A DNA stretch of 64,000 nucleotides from contig DAOLDD010000012.1 in assembly GCA_035327585.1 (NCBI GenBank), positions 33,203 to 97,202 on the forward strand, written 5' to 3'. Below, piece by piece: positions 1 through 9,261 of the stretch. Within the stretch, counting starts at the first letter, position 1. Each line of letters starts with the position of its first letter. Source of the stretch: JAMLJG01 sp035327585. GTDB lineage: Bacteria > Verrucomicrobiota > Kiritimatiellia > CAIVKH01. The notes below the pieces were generated by a model. It was not told where the DNA came from and searched no databases. It saw nothing but the letters and a program-made list of their open reading frames with translations. A program made the position numbers and the translations under genes.

Positions 1-2151
1 GACGGTTGAAATGACGCCGACGACGGAAGCGACGACCAGGTTGACGTAAAGGAAATAGCCGCTCCACCACGAAAGGGGGAGCGGGCGTATGGCATTCCAG
101 ATGAGCACGCCGACGAAGCAGATCAGAAACTGGTAGACGAAGGAATAGATGAAGACGGACCAGGAGATGATTTTGTCGCCCCGCGTGTGTTCGGGGCCGA
201 TGCCGATCAAGACGTTGTATAAATGACGCAGATTTGAGACGGCGACCGGACGGTGTTCCCCATCAATCGCGTAGAGGCCGCGGTGCAGCATCCGGTCCAA
301 ATTGTAGGGGGCCTTTCGCGTGAGCCAGGAAAAGAAGACATAGCCGGCGAATGCGGCCAGGATGGAGAGGAAATATATTTCACGCGAGTTGATGGGAAAT
401 TTTACGGGATCCATCGCCCAGACAATGTATGGGGCCAGCGGAGCGGATATGGATTTCAGGAAGGTGTCCAGCGGAAGGGTCCAGCCGCAGCGGTCGATCC
501 AGGGGTAGACGAGGTCCGCCCATCGGCGCTGCAGGAAGATGCCGCCGACGGACAATCCGGAACCGAAGAGCAGCGCCGCCCAGGCGCCGGCGGTCGTTCC
601 GAAACGGCTGTAGAGGCCGAACAGCATGATTGGACCCGCGCCGCCCAGCCAGATGGAGGTCGTGATGGTCAGGAACATGCTGATGTAGTCCATGTGCGCG
701 AGGTAGAAGGAAACGAAAAAGAAAAAGAGCGCGACGCCCACGGAGGCGAAGCGTAGCCAGCGCAAGTGGGTCTTCCTGTCGAAGGGCGTGCGGCGCAACG
801 GCATGATCACGTCCTGCACGAGGGTTGCCGAGGCATTGAAGATTCGCGAGTCGTCGGTGGACAGCATCAGCATGATGATCAGCAGGGCGAACAGGCCCAT
901 CAGCACCGGCGGGAAGAGGTGCCCCATGGAGGCCGGCATCATCATTTGATAATAGAGCGTGCGGAATTTCTGGAAGACGGCGTTGCCTTCGCCCTCCGCG
1001 GGGATTTCCCGGTTCAGGGTATCCAGCGCGGTCGTCAGATAGATGGTGTCGGGGTTCTGCTCCCGCGAGAGTGGTTGATCAATGCCTATCCGGTGGGGCT
1101 GTTCGGGAATGGCCCGCAGATTTTCGATGAGGTGCTCGCGAACAGAGGGATCGCTGACCACTTCACCTGCAACGCGTTCTGTGAGGGCCAGACGAACCTC
1201 CCGGGCCTTCGTGGCGAAGCGCGGGTGCGCCATCAGCGTGATGACGGAGATCGCAATGAGCAGGCACATGACGGAACTGAACCCGTTCCGCCATGCGCCG
1301 AGGATGCCGGCCATTTTCTGCTCGTGTGGGGTACGGGCGGAGCCGCTGGTATCGTTGCCGATCCAGCTCGCGCGATTGATGATGCCGGAGAGGATGGCCA
1401 CGAATAGCGCGAAGAGGTTGAAATCGCGCAGGTGGCTGATGTCCATCGGATTCAGGAAACTCTCGCCAGGCGCGCGATCCTGCATGATCGGGGCAATCTC
1501 GCCTCCCCAGGAGAACTGGGTCAGCACATACACGGTGAAGATCACGAAGATGGGATAGCTCATCAGGCCTTGAAAACAGTCGGTGATGATGAGCGAGATG
1601 CGACCCGCGGGCCAGATGACGGTCAACGACAGGACGAGGATACCCCCGATGAGCAGCCCGAAGGTCGAGAGCGGGATTCCGAGCACGGTGTATACGGGCG
1701 GCAGGCCGAGGAAGTAGATGAAGAAGCGCGCCGCCACGGCGGGACCGATGGCATTGGCGAGCATTTCGGAGATGGTGCGCAGCAGGGCGGCGAAGATGCG
1801 GAAGGAGCGGCTGTAGCGCAGTTCAAGAAATTGTCCGATGGAGAGACATCGGGTTTCCCGGAAGCGATAGATGCAGAAGCCGCTGAGGGAGAGCAGCAGG
1901 GAGATGGGGATCATGAGGCCACCCCAGAACCCGAGGGCAAATCCCGTCTGATAGCGCTCCTCCACCAACGCAACGAGCGTGATGACGCCGAGCGCGGACT
2001 CGAGGTCCCCCACCGAGATTACATAGCGGCCGGCCACGCGGCCGGCGGCCAGAAAATCGGCCACACCGCGGACATAGCGTCCGGCGTAGAGGCCCAGCGC
2101 AATGATGATGAGGATCGGAACGATGGCGATGCACCACGACAACCATGTCAT
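1..2151 (-). CDS. Sodium:solute symporter (SSS family), 3' end cut by window edge
   Basis: Reading leftward from an ATG at 2151 the frame stays open to base 1, giving at least 717 residues, so the C-terminus lies outside the window. The protein begins MTWLSWCIAIVPILIIIALG and continues through a long series of hydrophobic segments with short polar loops, as in Na+-coupled sugar/solute symporters of the SSS family. Typical stretches are the early GRVAGRYVISVGDLESALG and the later STDDSRIFNASATLVQDV. A GGGAG-like ribosome site (GGGAG, 7 nt spacing) precedes the ATG. It sits 83 bp downstream of a GH130 phosphorylase on the same strand, so it probably imports the oligosaccharide or sugar that this enzyme uses. 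Substrate and ion are inferred from family and context. The length exceeds the usual 500-600 residues, suggesting extra C-terminal helices. Confidence 0.9.
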   Translation of the reverse strand, partial: MTWLSWCIAIVPILIIIALGLYAGRYVRGVADFLAAGRVAGRYVISVGDLESALGVITLVALVEERYQTGFALGFWGGLMIPISLLLSLSGFCIYRFRETRCLSIGQFLELRYSRSFRIFAALLRTISEMLANAIGPAVAARFFIYFLGLPPVYTVLGIPLSTFGLLIGGILVLSLTVIWPAGRISLIITDCFQGLMSYPIFVIFTVYVLTQFSWGGEIAPIMQDRAPGESFLNPMDISHLRDFNLFALFVAILSGIINRASWIGNDTSGSARTPHEQKMAGILGAWRNGFSSVMCLLIAISVITLMAHPRFATKAREVRLALTERVAGEVVSDPSVREHLIENLRAIPEQPHRIGIDQPLSREQNPDTIYLTTALDTLNREIPAEGEGNAVFQKFRTLYYQMMMPASMGHLFPPVLMGLFALLIIMLMLSTDDSRIFNASATLVQDVIMPLRRTPFDRKTHLRWLRFASVGVALFFFFVSFYLAHMDYISMFLTITTSIWLGGAGPIMLFGLYSRFGTTAGAWAALLFGSGLSVGGIFLQRRWADLVYPWIDRCGWTLPLDTFLKSISAPLAPYIVWAMDPVKFPINSREIYFLSILAAFAGYVFFSWLTRKAPYNLDRMLHRGLYAIDGEHRPVAVSNLRHLYNVLIGIGPEHTRGDKIISWSVFIYSFVYQFLICFVGVLIWNAIRPLPLSWWSGYFLYVNLVVASVVGVISTV

Positions 2152-2234
2152 ACCGCGTCTCCCAACCGGGCTCTATGTCGCCCCCGGATTGATCTCCTGT
2201 TGTTGCTGCGGAACGCCGGGATCGCGGTCCACGG

Positions 2235-3200
2235 TTATGTGGCTTTGACGAAATCCAGCACTTCGCCGAGGTGTCCGTAGGCCAGTCCGACCACGGTATC
2301 CGCCGCGCCGTAGTAGATGGCGAGTCGTCCGGTTTCACGGTCCACCAAGGCCGCGCAGGGGAAGACCACGTTGGGCACGTCGCCGCAGCGTTCGTAATTC
2401 TCCTTGGGCGACATCAAATAGGGTCGGGCGCGGGCGCGCACCTTCCATGGTTCATCCAGGTCCAGCAGGGCCGCGCCAAAGGCGTAGACGAAGCCACTGC
2501 AGGAAGTCAGGACGCCATGATAGATCAGCAACCAGCCGTCCTCGGTTTCAATCGGCACGGGGCCCGCGCCAATCTTCGTGGCGTCCCATTGGCCGCCGAT
2601 GGGGGACATCACATGACGATGCCGTCCCCAGAAACACAGGTCCGGACTTTCGCTGTAGAAGATGTCGCCGAACGGTGTGTGACTCGTGTCGCTGGGTCGG
2701 CTCAACATGGCGTAGCGGCCATTGATTTTGCGCGGAAAGAGAACGCCATTCCGGTTGTAGGGGAGGAAGGCGTTTTCGAGTTGATGAAATTCCTCGAAAT
2801 CGTCGGTCCAACCCACGCCAATCGTGGGGCCGTGGTAGCCGTTGCACCAGGTGACATAATGCCGGCCTTCGATGGTGCAGACGCGGGGGTCGTAACCGTA
2901 CTGGAAGGGGGCCGCGTCCGGATCGCTGTTCTTGAAGGTCAGCGGCTCTTTTTCAATGTTCCACTTCACGCCATCTTTGCTGAAGCCCCGGTGCAGGCGC
3001 ATGTTGCGGACGCGATCATCGACGCGGAAAACGCCCGCATATCCGTCGCGAAATGGCACGAGGGCGGAATTGAAGATGCTATTTGCGCAAGGGACCTGCC
3101 GGGGTTGAATGATGGGATTGTGACGGCTGCGCCATAGAACATCATGCTCGCCGGCGGGGCGTTCCTCCCAAGGGAAAGTTCGGTGCTGTGTCGCGGTCAT
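2235..3200 (-). CDS. GH130 family beta-mannoside phosphorylase
   Basis: The 321-residue protein is a five-bladed propeller of family GH130, whose members phosphorolyse beta-1,2- or beta-1,4-mannosides to mannose 1-phosphate. Visible marks are FRVDDRVRNMRLHRGFS near residue 58, the catalytic-acid region GYDPRVC (Asp about 104), KIGAGPVPIETEDGWLLIYHG and the late GDVPNVVFPCA. Length and motifs fit the GH130_2-like mannooligosaccharide phosphorylases better than the longer GH130_1 enzyme also in this window. The start is supported by AAGGAG 8 nt upstream. It has no signal peptide, so it is cytoplasmic, and the SSS symporter follows 83 bp downstream. A palindromic operator-like site lies 36 bp upstream of the start, shared with the divergent PEP-CTERM gene. 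The exact linkage specificity cannot be read from sequence alone. Confidence 0.88.
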   Translation of the reverse strand: MTATQHRTFPWEERPAGEHDVLWRSRHNPIIQPRQVPCANSIFNSALVPFRDGYAGVFRVDDRVRNMRLHRGFSKDGVKWNIEKEPLTFKNSDPDAAPFQYGYDPRVCTIEGRHYVTWCNGYHGPTIGVGWTDDFEEFHQLENAFLPYNRNGVLFPRKINGRYAMLSRPSDTSHTPFGDIFYSESPDLCFWGRHRHVMSPIGGQWDATKIGAGPVPIETEDGWLLIYHGVLTSCSGFVYAFGAALLDLDEPWKVRARARPYLMSPKENYERCGDVPNVVFPCAALVDRETGRLAIYYGAADTVVGLAYGHLGEVLDFVKAT

Positions 3201-3235
3201 GCGTGGGTCTCCTTGTGCATGGACCTTTTACGAAT

Positions 3236-3253
3236 AACGTATTAATACAGTCA
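3236..3253. promoter_or_regulatory. Operator-like palindrome A in divergent promoter region
   Basis: The sequence AACGTATTAATACAGTCA contains the perfect palindrome GTATTAATAC (3239-3248). Seventeen bases (3237-3253) are identical to a site before the gene at 4399, and a close relative stands before the regulator gene at 13529. A TTTGATAT box begins 23 nt further right (3262). On the minus strand a TTGACT hexamer (3249-3254) that could be a -35 element overlaps it; on the plus strand a TATAAT hexamer lies at 3297-3302. Binding by the GntR/LacI-type regulator is inferred. Confidence 0.65.
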
Positions 3254-3296
3254 ACACTCTATTTGATATAAATTCTTGCGTCTGCTTCATTGTGCG

Positions 3297-3302
3297 TATA
3301 AT
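3297..3302 (+). promoter_or_regulatory. Probable -10 element for the PEP-CTERM lectin gene
   Basis: A perfect TATAAT lies 41 bp before the start codon. A TTGCGT hexamer (15 nt spacer) or TTCTTG (18 nt) could be the -35. The segment aligns with the region before the paralogous gene at 13662: in both, the -10 hexamer is followed by 10 nt and then GAGTGGAA. Confidence 0.5.
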
Positions 3303-3342
3303 CTGCATCGTTGAGTGGAAGAAAAGGGAAAGGAAAGGCGTC

Positions 3343-4167
3343 ATGAATGCTCGTTTAGGCTGGGTGGTGTCGCTTGGATTTTGCCTCAATTTGGGATTTC
3401 TGACAGGGGCGTCCGCGACGCTGATACAGGATGACTTCAGCGGGGCTTCACTCAATACGAACGTGTGGGGATCCGCGTTTACCGGTGGTGCGGCCGCTCC
3501 GTCACAGGCGGGTGGTGAATTGACCACCAGCGTGACGACCGGAGGTCAAAACCAGCGCTCACTGATCTACTCGCAGGAAACAGATTTCAATTTTTCTCTG
3601 CAACCCATCACCATGAGCGCGGATATCGTCGCGCTGGGTGGGGAGGGGTCGGCCACGCAACCCGTGAATAACTATCTCCTGATCGGTTCGTTCGGCACGA
3701 ACACGGAGGTTTTGAGCCGATACTACCCGGGTTCGGAACTTCGGCTGGGCGTTTGGCTCTCCGCGGGAGAAACCAATGGGGTTAACTATCTGGAGGTCGG
3801 CACGGTGCGCATCGGCAGCATTACGACCGCCCGCTATGAGTATTCGGGTGAACTGACGTCCATGTCCATGACGCTTTATGGAACTTCCTATTCCGTCACG
3901 GCCGAAGGCATCAATGGGTTCAGCGTGGGGTCGGGGAATGGGTTCACGGGTACACTGGCGAATGTGAATTCCGCGGAATACAACGATCAATATCGTTTCG
4001 CGATGGGATCGGCCAATTCGTACCAAGGCGGGGTCACGACGGGCGCATCGGCTATTTGGGATAGCGTGAGCGTGGTGCCGGAACCCGGCACGCTGGCGTT
4101 GCTGTTGATCGGCGTGGGCGGATTGGCGGTCTCGCGAAAAATATCGCGTCGGGCGCGGCGCGAGTAA
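3343..4167 (+). CDS. PEP-CTERM protein with ConA-lectin-like domain
   Basis: A 274-residue exported protein. It has an N-terminal signal peptide (MNARLGWVVSLGFCLNLGF), one domain of about 215 residues beginning IQDDFSGASLNTNVWG, and a C-terminal PEP-CTERM tail: VPEPGTLALLLIGVGG followed by an Arg-rich end. The DDF..xSLDTxxW opening resembles LamG/ConA-like lectin domains, so glycan binding is plausible but not proven. The PEP-CTERM tail implies exosortase-type sorting to the cell surface. The same domain occurs twice in the protein starting at 4399 and once in the one at 13662. The ATG at 3343 follows an AAGGAAAGG ribosome site; an upstream in-frame start would put charged residues ahead of the signal peptide. 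It is divergent from the GH130 gene, with operator A between them. Confidence 0.85.
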   Translation: MNARLGWVVSLGFCLNLGFLTGASATLIQDDFSGASLNTNVWGSAFTGGAAAPSQAGGELTTSVTTGGQNQRSLIYSQETDFNFSLQPITMSADIVALGGEGSATQPVNNYLLIGSFGTNTEVLSRYYPGSELRLGVWLSAGETNGVNYLEVGTVRIGSITTARYEYSGELTSMSMTLYGTSYSVTAEGINGFSVGSGNGFTGTLANVNSAEYNDQYRFAMGSANSYQGGVTTGASAIWDSVSVVPEPGTLALLLIGVGGLAVSRKISRRARRE

Positions 4168-4272
4168 TCTCAGGCAAAAGTTCCGGCGACTTTGCGTGGG
4201 TCGCTTTGTCAGTAAACACGCCTGGGGTGGAGCAGGGGTTTGGTTTCATGCTGATAGGATGGCATTGGTTTG

Positions 4273-4290
4273 TACGTATTAATACAGTCA
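4273..4290. promoter_or_regulatory. Operator-like palindrome B before the double-lectin operon
   Basis: TACGTATTAATACAGTCA carries the same GTATTAATAC palindrome (4276-4285) as site A, with 17 identical bases. A TTTGATAT box starts 22 nt downstream (4298). It lies about 110 bp before the ATG at 4399. A weak -10-like TAGTAT is at 4336-4341. The rest of the 4168-4398 gap shows no gene and no clear terminator. Confidence 0.65.
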
Positions 4291-4398
4291 CTATATATTT
4301 GATATTTACCTCTATCCGATTTGTGATTGTTAATGTAGTATTAGCCGGAGTGTGGCGTTTGGCATGCAAATCCCGAGGGTAATGGGGGCTTGAGAGAC

Positions 4399-7020
4399 AT
4401 GATTTGCAGACAAGTTGGGTGGGCGGGCTGCCTGGTATTTATTCTGGCGATCCATGCCTTTCCCTGCCCCACGGTGGACGAATTTGGCGGGGCATCGATT
4501 GATACCGCCATCTGGGGATCGGCCAATACCGGCGCGGCGAGCGCCCCGTCGCAGACGGGCGGCAAACTGATCACCACGGTTACGGGAACCGGCCAGAATC
4601 AGCGATCCCTGATCTACTCGCTGCGCACGAATCTGAACTTCTTTGCGAGATCCCTCACCCTGAGCGCGGATATCGCCGCCTTGGGCGGAACGGGATCGGA
4701 CATACGCCCGGTGAACCGCTACCTGTTGATCGGATCGTTTGGCACCGGAGCGGAAACCTTCAGCCGGTACTATCCGGGCACCGAGTTGACGTACGGTGTG
4801 TGGCTGTCCGCGGGGCAAACCAACGGCGTAAACTATCTCGAGGTAGGAACCGTGCGGATCGGCAACGTGACCGCCATACGGCAGGTCTATTCCGGTGTGT
4901 TGACCAACATGTCCCTGCTGCTGGATAAAACCTCATTTTCAGTAACCGCCAGCGGTACGGGTGGATTCAGCGTGGGATCGGGAAACAGCTTCACCGGCAC
5001 GCTGGCAAATGTGGTCGAAGCCGACTATGCCGGCCGATTCCGTTTCGCGATGGGCGCGGCGAACTCGTATCAAGGCGCGGTCACGGCGGGCGCCTCTGCG
5101 GAATGGAACAACGTATCGATAGTGCCGACGCCCGCGCCGGTCTTGTCCGGGGACGAATTTAATGGGGTGTCGCTTAACGCGGCCCTCTGGGGGGCAACGC
5201 AAACGGGCGTCGCGGCCCCGTCAGTGGCGAACGGTAAACTGACTACACCGGTTACGACAAACAGCCAGAATCAGCGCGCGTTGATCTATTCATTGCGAAC
5301 GAATCTCAATTTCTTTGCCCAATCCATCAACTTGAGTGCGGACATCGCCGCCTTGGGCGGGACGGGGTCGCAGCAATTTCCGGTGAACCGGTATTTCCTG
5401 ATTGGTTCCTTTGGCACGAATACGGAAGTCCTGAGTCAGTACTATCCGGGCTCCGAGCTTCGGTTCGGCGTCTGGTTGACGGCCGGGCAAACCAACGGCG
5501 TGAACTATCTCGAGCTCGGAACCGTGCGGATCGGCACCGTGACCGCCATCCGACAGGTCTATACCGGCGTATTGACCAACATGTCCCTGGTCCTGAACAA
5601 AACCGCGTTTTCCGTAACCGCCAGCGGCACGGGAGGATTCAGCGTGGGATCGGGCAACAGCTTCACCGGCACGCTGGCGAACGTTTTGGAGGTCGATTAC
5701 GCCGGCCGATTCCGTTTCGCATTGGGAGCGGCGAATTCGTATCAGGGCGCGGTCACCGCGGGCGCCTCGGCGGAATGGCACAACGTATCGTTGATCTATG
5801 CGGATGATTCCAATGTGCAGGTCACGATGGACGCCGTGAGCAGCCGGTCCGTCACCAATGGTCAACCCGTCGTCTTCTCCGTCAACAGCACGAGCGCCGA
5901 CTGCACCATCCCGTTGCTGAGGATGGGCGGGTTGCCATCGGGGGCCACCTTTACGGTCGTCACAAATGTTGCCGAACGGAGGGTCACGGGCACGTTCAGT
6001 TGGACGCCATCCGTGTCGCCGGGCACCCACAGCATGCGCATCTATTCATGGAATGCCAGCGGCTCAACGAGCTCCTACGCGCTGAATCTGTATGTGGACA
6101 ATGTGGGCCAACCCCAAAGCGGCGGTGTGTGGAACTCGCAAACCAACTGGCGGATATCGGTCAGTGCGTTGCGCGCGCCGAGCAGCGGCAATGCGACGCT
6201 CGTGTGGCATTCCGTGACGGGCGTGACGTATGATGTGTATGCATCCTCGCTGCCGTTGGGCGGCGGCGCTTTTTGGGGAACCCCGATAACCTCCGGCGTT
6301 GAGGCCGCGGGAGTCCTGGCCACCGCCGTGGTGGCGTCGGGCGGTTCCATGCGATTCTATCAAGTGGTGCCGCAGGGGATGACCCGCACCGATCGGGGCG
6401 TGTGGGGCGTCGTGCGGCCATCCGTGCCAAGCACATTCCACCTGATGTCACCGCCGCTGGTGAGCACCCTCAGTTTCGCCGACGGCGGAAGTTTCGGCCA
6501 GGCCCTCTCGCTCGCGGTTCCTGTCGGCGCGAAGGTCCATATCGCGACGGATGCCACCCCAAGCTGGCTCACCCTGGTGAAGCAGTCCGGGGGAACATGG
6601 CGAACCGTCCCGGCCAATACCGAGTACACCACGCCACTGAATGCCGGCCAGGCCTTTTATCTTGAGGGTGCGTCCGGGTCCTCCCCGGCGTTCACCGGCG
6701 CGGTTCGCAGTGATGGCACGCAATCATATTCATTGGGTACCGGCATAAACCCGGTGGGCATTGCCGAAGGGCGGCCCATTTCGCTGGCAGCGACCTTCAG
6801 CACCAGCACCATGAGCTCTCCGCCGGTGGGCAATGACAACGAGGACCTGGCCGACATTCTGGTGGTCCAGCACGCCGACGGGACGTGGCGTCGCATTGTC
6901 CGGCTCGAGAACGGAACCTGGTGGGACATGCGATCGCGCGGAGCAACCACGGTGAATCTCCAGCCGGGCGAAGCCCTGTTCTACGTGCGCCGGGGAGGCA
7001 GCTCCAGCGTGAGCTTCTGA
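4399..7020 (+). CDS. Secreted protein with two lectin-like domains, Ig-like domain and shared C-terminal module
   Basis: An 873-residue exported protein. After a signal peptide (MICRQVGWAGCLVFILAIH) come two tandem copies of the ~215-residue ConA-lectin-like domain (about 27-245 and 251-467). The copies are very alike, sharing for example AGQTNGVNYLE and SGTGGFSVGSGNSFTGTLANV. Next is an Ig-like putative-domain segment (about 473-567, ending FSWTPSVSPGTHSMRIYS), then a ~300-residue C-terminal module. That module includes GVWGVVRPSVPSTFHLMS and ends PGEALFYVRRGGSSSVSF. A clearly homologous module ends the 3159-residue protein at 36374. There is no PEP-CTERM tail, so the shared module may be the sorting or anchoring element (inference). 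First gene of a tightly packed five-gene operon under operator B. A TTG at 4390 is an alternative start. Confidence 0.82.
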   Translation: MICRQVGWAGCLVFILAIHAFPCPTVDEFGGASIDTAIWGSANTGAASAPSQTGGKLITTVTGTGQNQRSLIYSLRTNLNFFARSLTLSADIAALGGTGSDIRPVNRYLLIGSFGTGAETFSRYYPGTELTYGVWLSAGQTNGVNYLEVGTVRIGNVTAIRQVYSGVLTNMSLLLDKTSFSVTASGTGGFSVGSGNSFTGTLANVVEADYAGRFRFAMGAANSYQGAVTAGASAEWNNVSIVPTPAPVLSGDEFNGVSLNAALWGATQTGVAAPSVANGKLTTPVTTNSQNQRALIYSLRTNLNFFAQSINLSADIAALGGTGSQQFPVNRYFLIGSFGTNTEVLSQYYPGSELRFGVWLTAGQTNGVNYLELGTVRIGTVTAIRQVYTGVLTNMSLVLNKTAFSVTASGTGGFSVGSGNSFTGTLANVLEVDYAGRFRFALGAANSYQGAVTAGASAEWHNVSLIYADDSNVQVTMDAVSSRSVTNGQPVVFSVNSTSADCTIPLLRMGGLPSGATFTVVTNVAERRVTGTFSWTPSVSPGTHSMRIYSWNASGSTSSYALNLYVDNVGQPQSGGVWNSQTNWRISVSALRAPSSGNATLVWHSVTGVTYDVYASSLPLGGGAFWGTPITSGVEAAGVLATAVVASGGSMRFYQVVPQGMTRTDRGVWGVVRPSVPSTFHLMSPPLVSTLSFADGGSFGQALSLAVPVGAKVHIATDATPSWLTLVKQSGGTWRTVPANTEYTTPLNAGQAFYLEGASGSSPAFTGAVRSDGTQSYSLGTGINPVGIAEGRPISLAATFSTSTMSSPPVGNDNEDLADILVVQHADGTWRRIVRLENGTWWDMRSRGATTVNLQPGEALFYVRRGGSSSVSF

Positions 7021-7022
7021 TC

Positions 7023-7712
7023 GTGAGATTGCATGCTTCCATAATCCGCATGGCCGGAACGCTGGTGGTGTGGGCGCTGACCGCCGCCGGGGCTTCCGCC
7101 GCCGTGCTGGCGATTCACGAGTTCAATACGAACGATCAAAACTGGGAGGCCGCCGGCGACATGGCCGCCGTTGCGCACTCCGCATTCAGTGGCGGCTCGT
7201 TGCGTGGCGACTTCAATTCACAGGGCATGATTTTCACTCCGGAGACCGGCTCGTTTCACCAGGATACGGACCCCAATTTCCTGGGTGTCTATCCGGGGCC
7301 ATTCCTGATCACCGGATTTTCGTTTGATTTATACGCGGACAGCGTGATTCCTCTAGATGTGAACCTCCGGTTGCTGTCCGGTGTGAACGCTTATTTCATC
7401 ACCCTCAATATCTCCGGGCGCAACTGGACCGGATGGGAAAACTTCACCGTGGCCCTGGACGATCCTCTGTGGCAGGGCAATCCCGCCATTCTGAACACGG
7501 TGACCGCCGTGGAGGTTCAGGTTGCGCGTGGTTCCGCGGCTGCGCAATCCTTCTATCTCGATAACTTTCAGACGCTGAGTGACGAATTTATCCCGGGCGC
7601 ACTCGTGCCCGAACCGAACACTCTGATGATGTTCTTGAACGCTGGACTTCTATTGGCTGTTCTGCGGCGCCGCGCCATGCGCAAACGTCCCGCGTCCGAG
7701 GAGGCGGTATGA
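7023..7712 (+). CDS. PEP-CTERM sorted secreted protein
   Basis: A 229-residue exported protein with a signal peptide (LVVWALTAAGASAA), a beta-rich central domain and a C-terminal PEP-CTERM segment, VPEPNTLMMFLNAGLLLAVL followed by RRRAMRKR. The central part shares the pattern GFSFDLYADSVIP ... FYLDNF with the two small partner proteins at 7709 and 45864, so it is probably the same fold, a carbohydrate-binding-like beta-sandwich. The GTG at 7023 is chosen because it lies 2 bp after the preceding stop and keeps the signal peptide short; ATG 7050 is the alternative. The gene overlaps the next by 4 bp (ATGA), which argues for translational coupling. Confidence 0.75.
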   Translation: MRLHASIIRMAGTLVVWALTAAGASAAVLAIHEFNTNDQNWEAAGDMAAVAHSAFSGGSLRGDFNSQGMIFTPETGSFHQDTDPNFLGVYPGPFLITGFSFDLYADSVIPLDVNLRLLSGVNAYFITLNISGRNWTGWENFTVALDDPLWQGNPAILNTVTAVEVQVARGSAAAQSFYLDNFQTLSDEFIPGALVPEPNTLMMFLNAGLLLAVLRRRAMRKRPASEEAV

Positions 7713-8491
7713 GATTCCTGTTTTGCATTATTCTGGCGATGGTCCTCGTCCTGACGGTACGGAGAGCGGATTGCGGTGAGGCGCATGTGGAGGATTTTAG
7801 TGACGGCGCCAACACCAGCGATGCCAGTCTCGCATACGGCATCGGTTCGTGGACGTTCACCGGCGGGACCGCGCGGGTCAGGATGACCAAAACGGCCCCG
7901 TATGCCTATCCGGATGTGGCGTCACTGAGTCCGAAGGCCTCCGCTTTCGCAGGTGACTGGATGGAGTCGGGTCACGAGTTGGTCGGCTTCAAATTTATGG
8001 CCGGTTCGCCCGCGCCCTCCCATCTCTATCTCGAACTGCTCGCGTCCGCAGGACGGCTTTACCGGAAAATATTCCCGGTGCCCGAGCCGGGGGAGTGGAC
8101 CACCTTCATGGCCTCGATCACGGATGGTGACGGAGGGGGCTGGATTGCGGTGGAGGGAACCATCGGCGAGTTCCAGGACGCGTTGCGCAACGTGGAGCGC
8201 GTTTCGGTCAATATCCAACGCGCCGGTGCGCTGGCGGTCGAGCACGCCGTTGACGATTTCTTCCTCGACCGGCTTCCCCGCCAGGTGGATGCCCGCATTA
8301 CGAGCGCCGGCGCGCAATTCTCGCTGGATGCCCTGCAGTCGGGAGCTCTTTACACCTTGCAAGCCAGCGCATCGCTGACCGGTCCATGGCAGGATGTGCA
8401 GACGATGGCCGCGACAAACCGGCTCCAGCATCTGGAGCTTCCGCTTTTGCCGGATGCCTCCGTAAAGTATTATCGCCTGTTGTCTCCGTGA
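7709..8491 (+). CDS. Small secreted partner protein (paralogue of the 45864 gene)
   Basis: A 260-residue exported protein of unknown function. It has a signal peptide (MRFLFCIILAMVLVLTV), a beta-sandwich-like domain ending HAVDDFFLDRLP near residue 188, and a C-terminal segment of FnIII type (YTLQASASLTGPWQDVQ ... KYYRLLSP). It is homologous along its length to the protein starting at 45864, which has GFSFRAD, RLDDFFIDR and VYRLTLP at matching places. Both follow a large secreted protein carrying the same C-terminal module, so the pair may act together. The ATG overlaps the preceding stop (ATGA), and its own stop overlaps the next gene's GTG. Confidence 0.75.
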   Translation: MRFLFCIILAMVLVLTVRRADCGEAHVEDFSDGANTSDASLAYGIGSWTFTGGTARVRMTKTAPYAYPDVASLSPKASAFAGDWMESGHELVGFKFMAGSPAPSHLYLELLASAGRLYRKIFPVPEPGEWTTFMASITDGDGGGWIAVEGTIGEFQDALRNVERVSVNIQRAGALAVEHAVDDFFLDRLPRQVDARITSAGAQFSLDALQSGALYTLQASASLTGPWQDVQTMAATNRLQHLELPLLPDASVKYYRLLSP

Positions 8492-9261
8492 ATGTTTCAC
8501 CGGTCACCATCGACGGAAATCCGTCGGCCCACGTATTACCCATCGCCTTGGCGCCGCGACGGGTCCTGTGTCGCGTGCGCTGCAAGTCGCGTGGCGGGTT
8601 GTCGCATAACGGATTCACATTGATTGAGTTGCTGGTCGTCATTGCGATCATCGCGGTGTTGATGGCCATTATCGTGCCGTCCGTCCAAAGTGCGCTGGAG
8701 CGCGCGCGCGCCATTGCGTGCACCAGTCAATTGCGGCAAATCGGCCAGGCGTTCTTTAGCTATGCCGGCACGTACGACGCCCTGCCCGCGCCCGCGGGGC
8801 ACGTTGCAGGCGGAGGCATGCCCGATCCTTCGTTCTGGTATTCATCGCTCGGTCCTTTTTTGGGGCTCGGATGGAGCCGGGGGAGTGGACCGCGACCCGG
8901 GGACCTGGCCTTTCAGAATACCAAACTGGCTTGCCCAACTTATGGCGGGAATCGCCTGGGCTATGCCTACAATGAGTTCCTGCCCCCCTCGCACCGGTCT
9001 GAATGGATACCGAAAGTCACACCCGCCAAGTGGTTCCTGGATTCTTCCTCCCGATCAACCGAACGTCTCCTGGTCGCGGATGCGACAAGCTGGTACACGG
9101 GAGGCCCGGACATGATCACGTATGGCGACTCCTCCCTCCTCGACTGGAACCGCCACAACCGGTCGGCCAACCTGCTTTTTCTTGATGGCCATGTGCAAAA
9201 GCATGACAAGGCCTTCATCGCGACGAACCGGCTGACGCTCTTCTTTTTCGATGTATTGTGA
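8488..9261 (+). CDS. Pseudopilin-like protein, prepilin cleavage motif and H-X9-DG
   Basis: A 257-residue type II/IV pseudopilin-like protein. After a leader of about 34 residues comes the prepilin peptidase/methylation motif GFTLIELLVVIAIIAVLMAI, an N-terminal helix, and a globular C-terminal domain ending in the H-X9-DG signature (RHNRSANLLFLDGHV). Such proteins are highly expanded in PVC bacteria. Their role is not settled, but they may assemble into secretion pseudopili or surface fibres. The start is taken as the GTG that overlaps the preceding stop (GTGA); there is no strong ribosome site, consistent with coupling. It sits in the middle of a glycan-related operon between a secreted partner protein and a glycosidase. 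Confidence 0.8.
   Translation: MNVSPVTIDGNPSAHVLPIALAPRRVLCRVRCKSRGGLSHNGFTLIELLVVIAIIAVLMAIIVPSVQSALERARAIACTSQLRQIGQAFFSYAGTYDALPAPAGHVAGGGMPDPSFWYSSLGPFLGLGWSRGSGPRPGDLAFQNTKLACPTYGGNRLGYAYNEFLPPSHRSEWIPKVTPAKWFLDSSSRSTERLLVADATSWYTGGPDMITYGDSSLLDWNRHNRSANLLFLDGHVQKHDKAFIATNRLTLFFFDVL

Noticed and set aside
253..2280. Several overlapping plus-strand frames across the first 2.2 kb
   Set aside because: They are composition shadows. The minus strand is open throughout and encodes a membrane transporter with clear hydrophobic segments.
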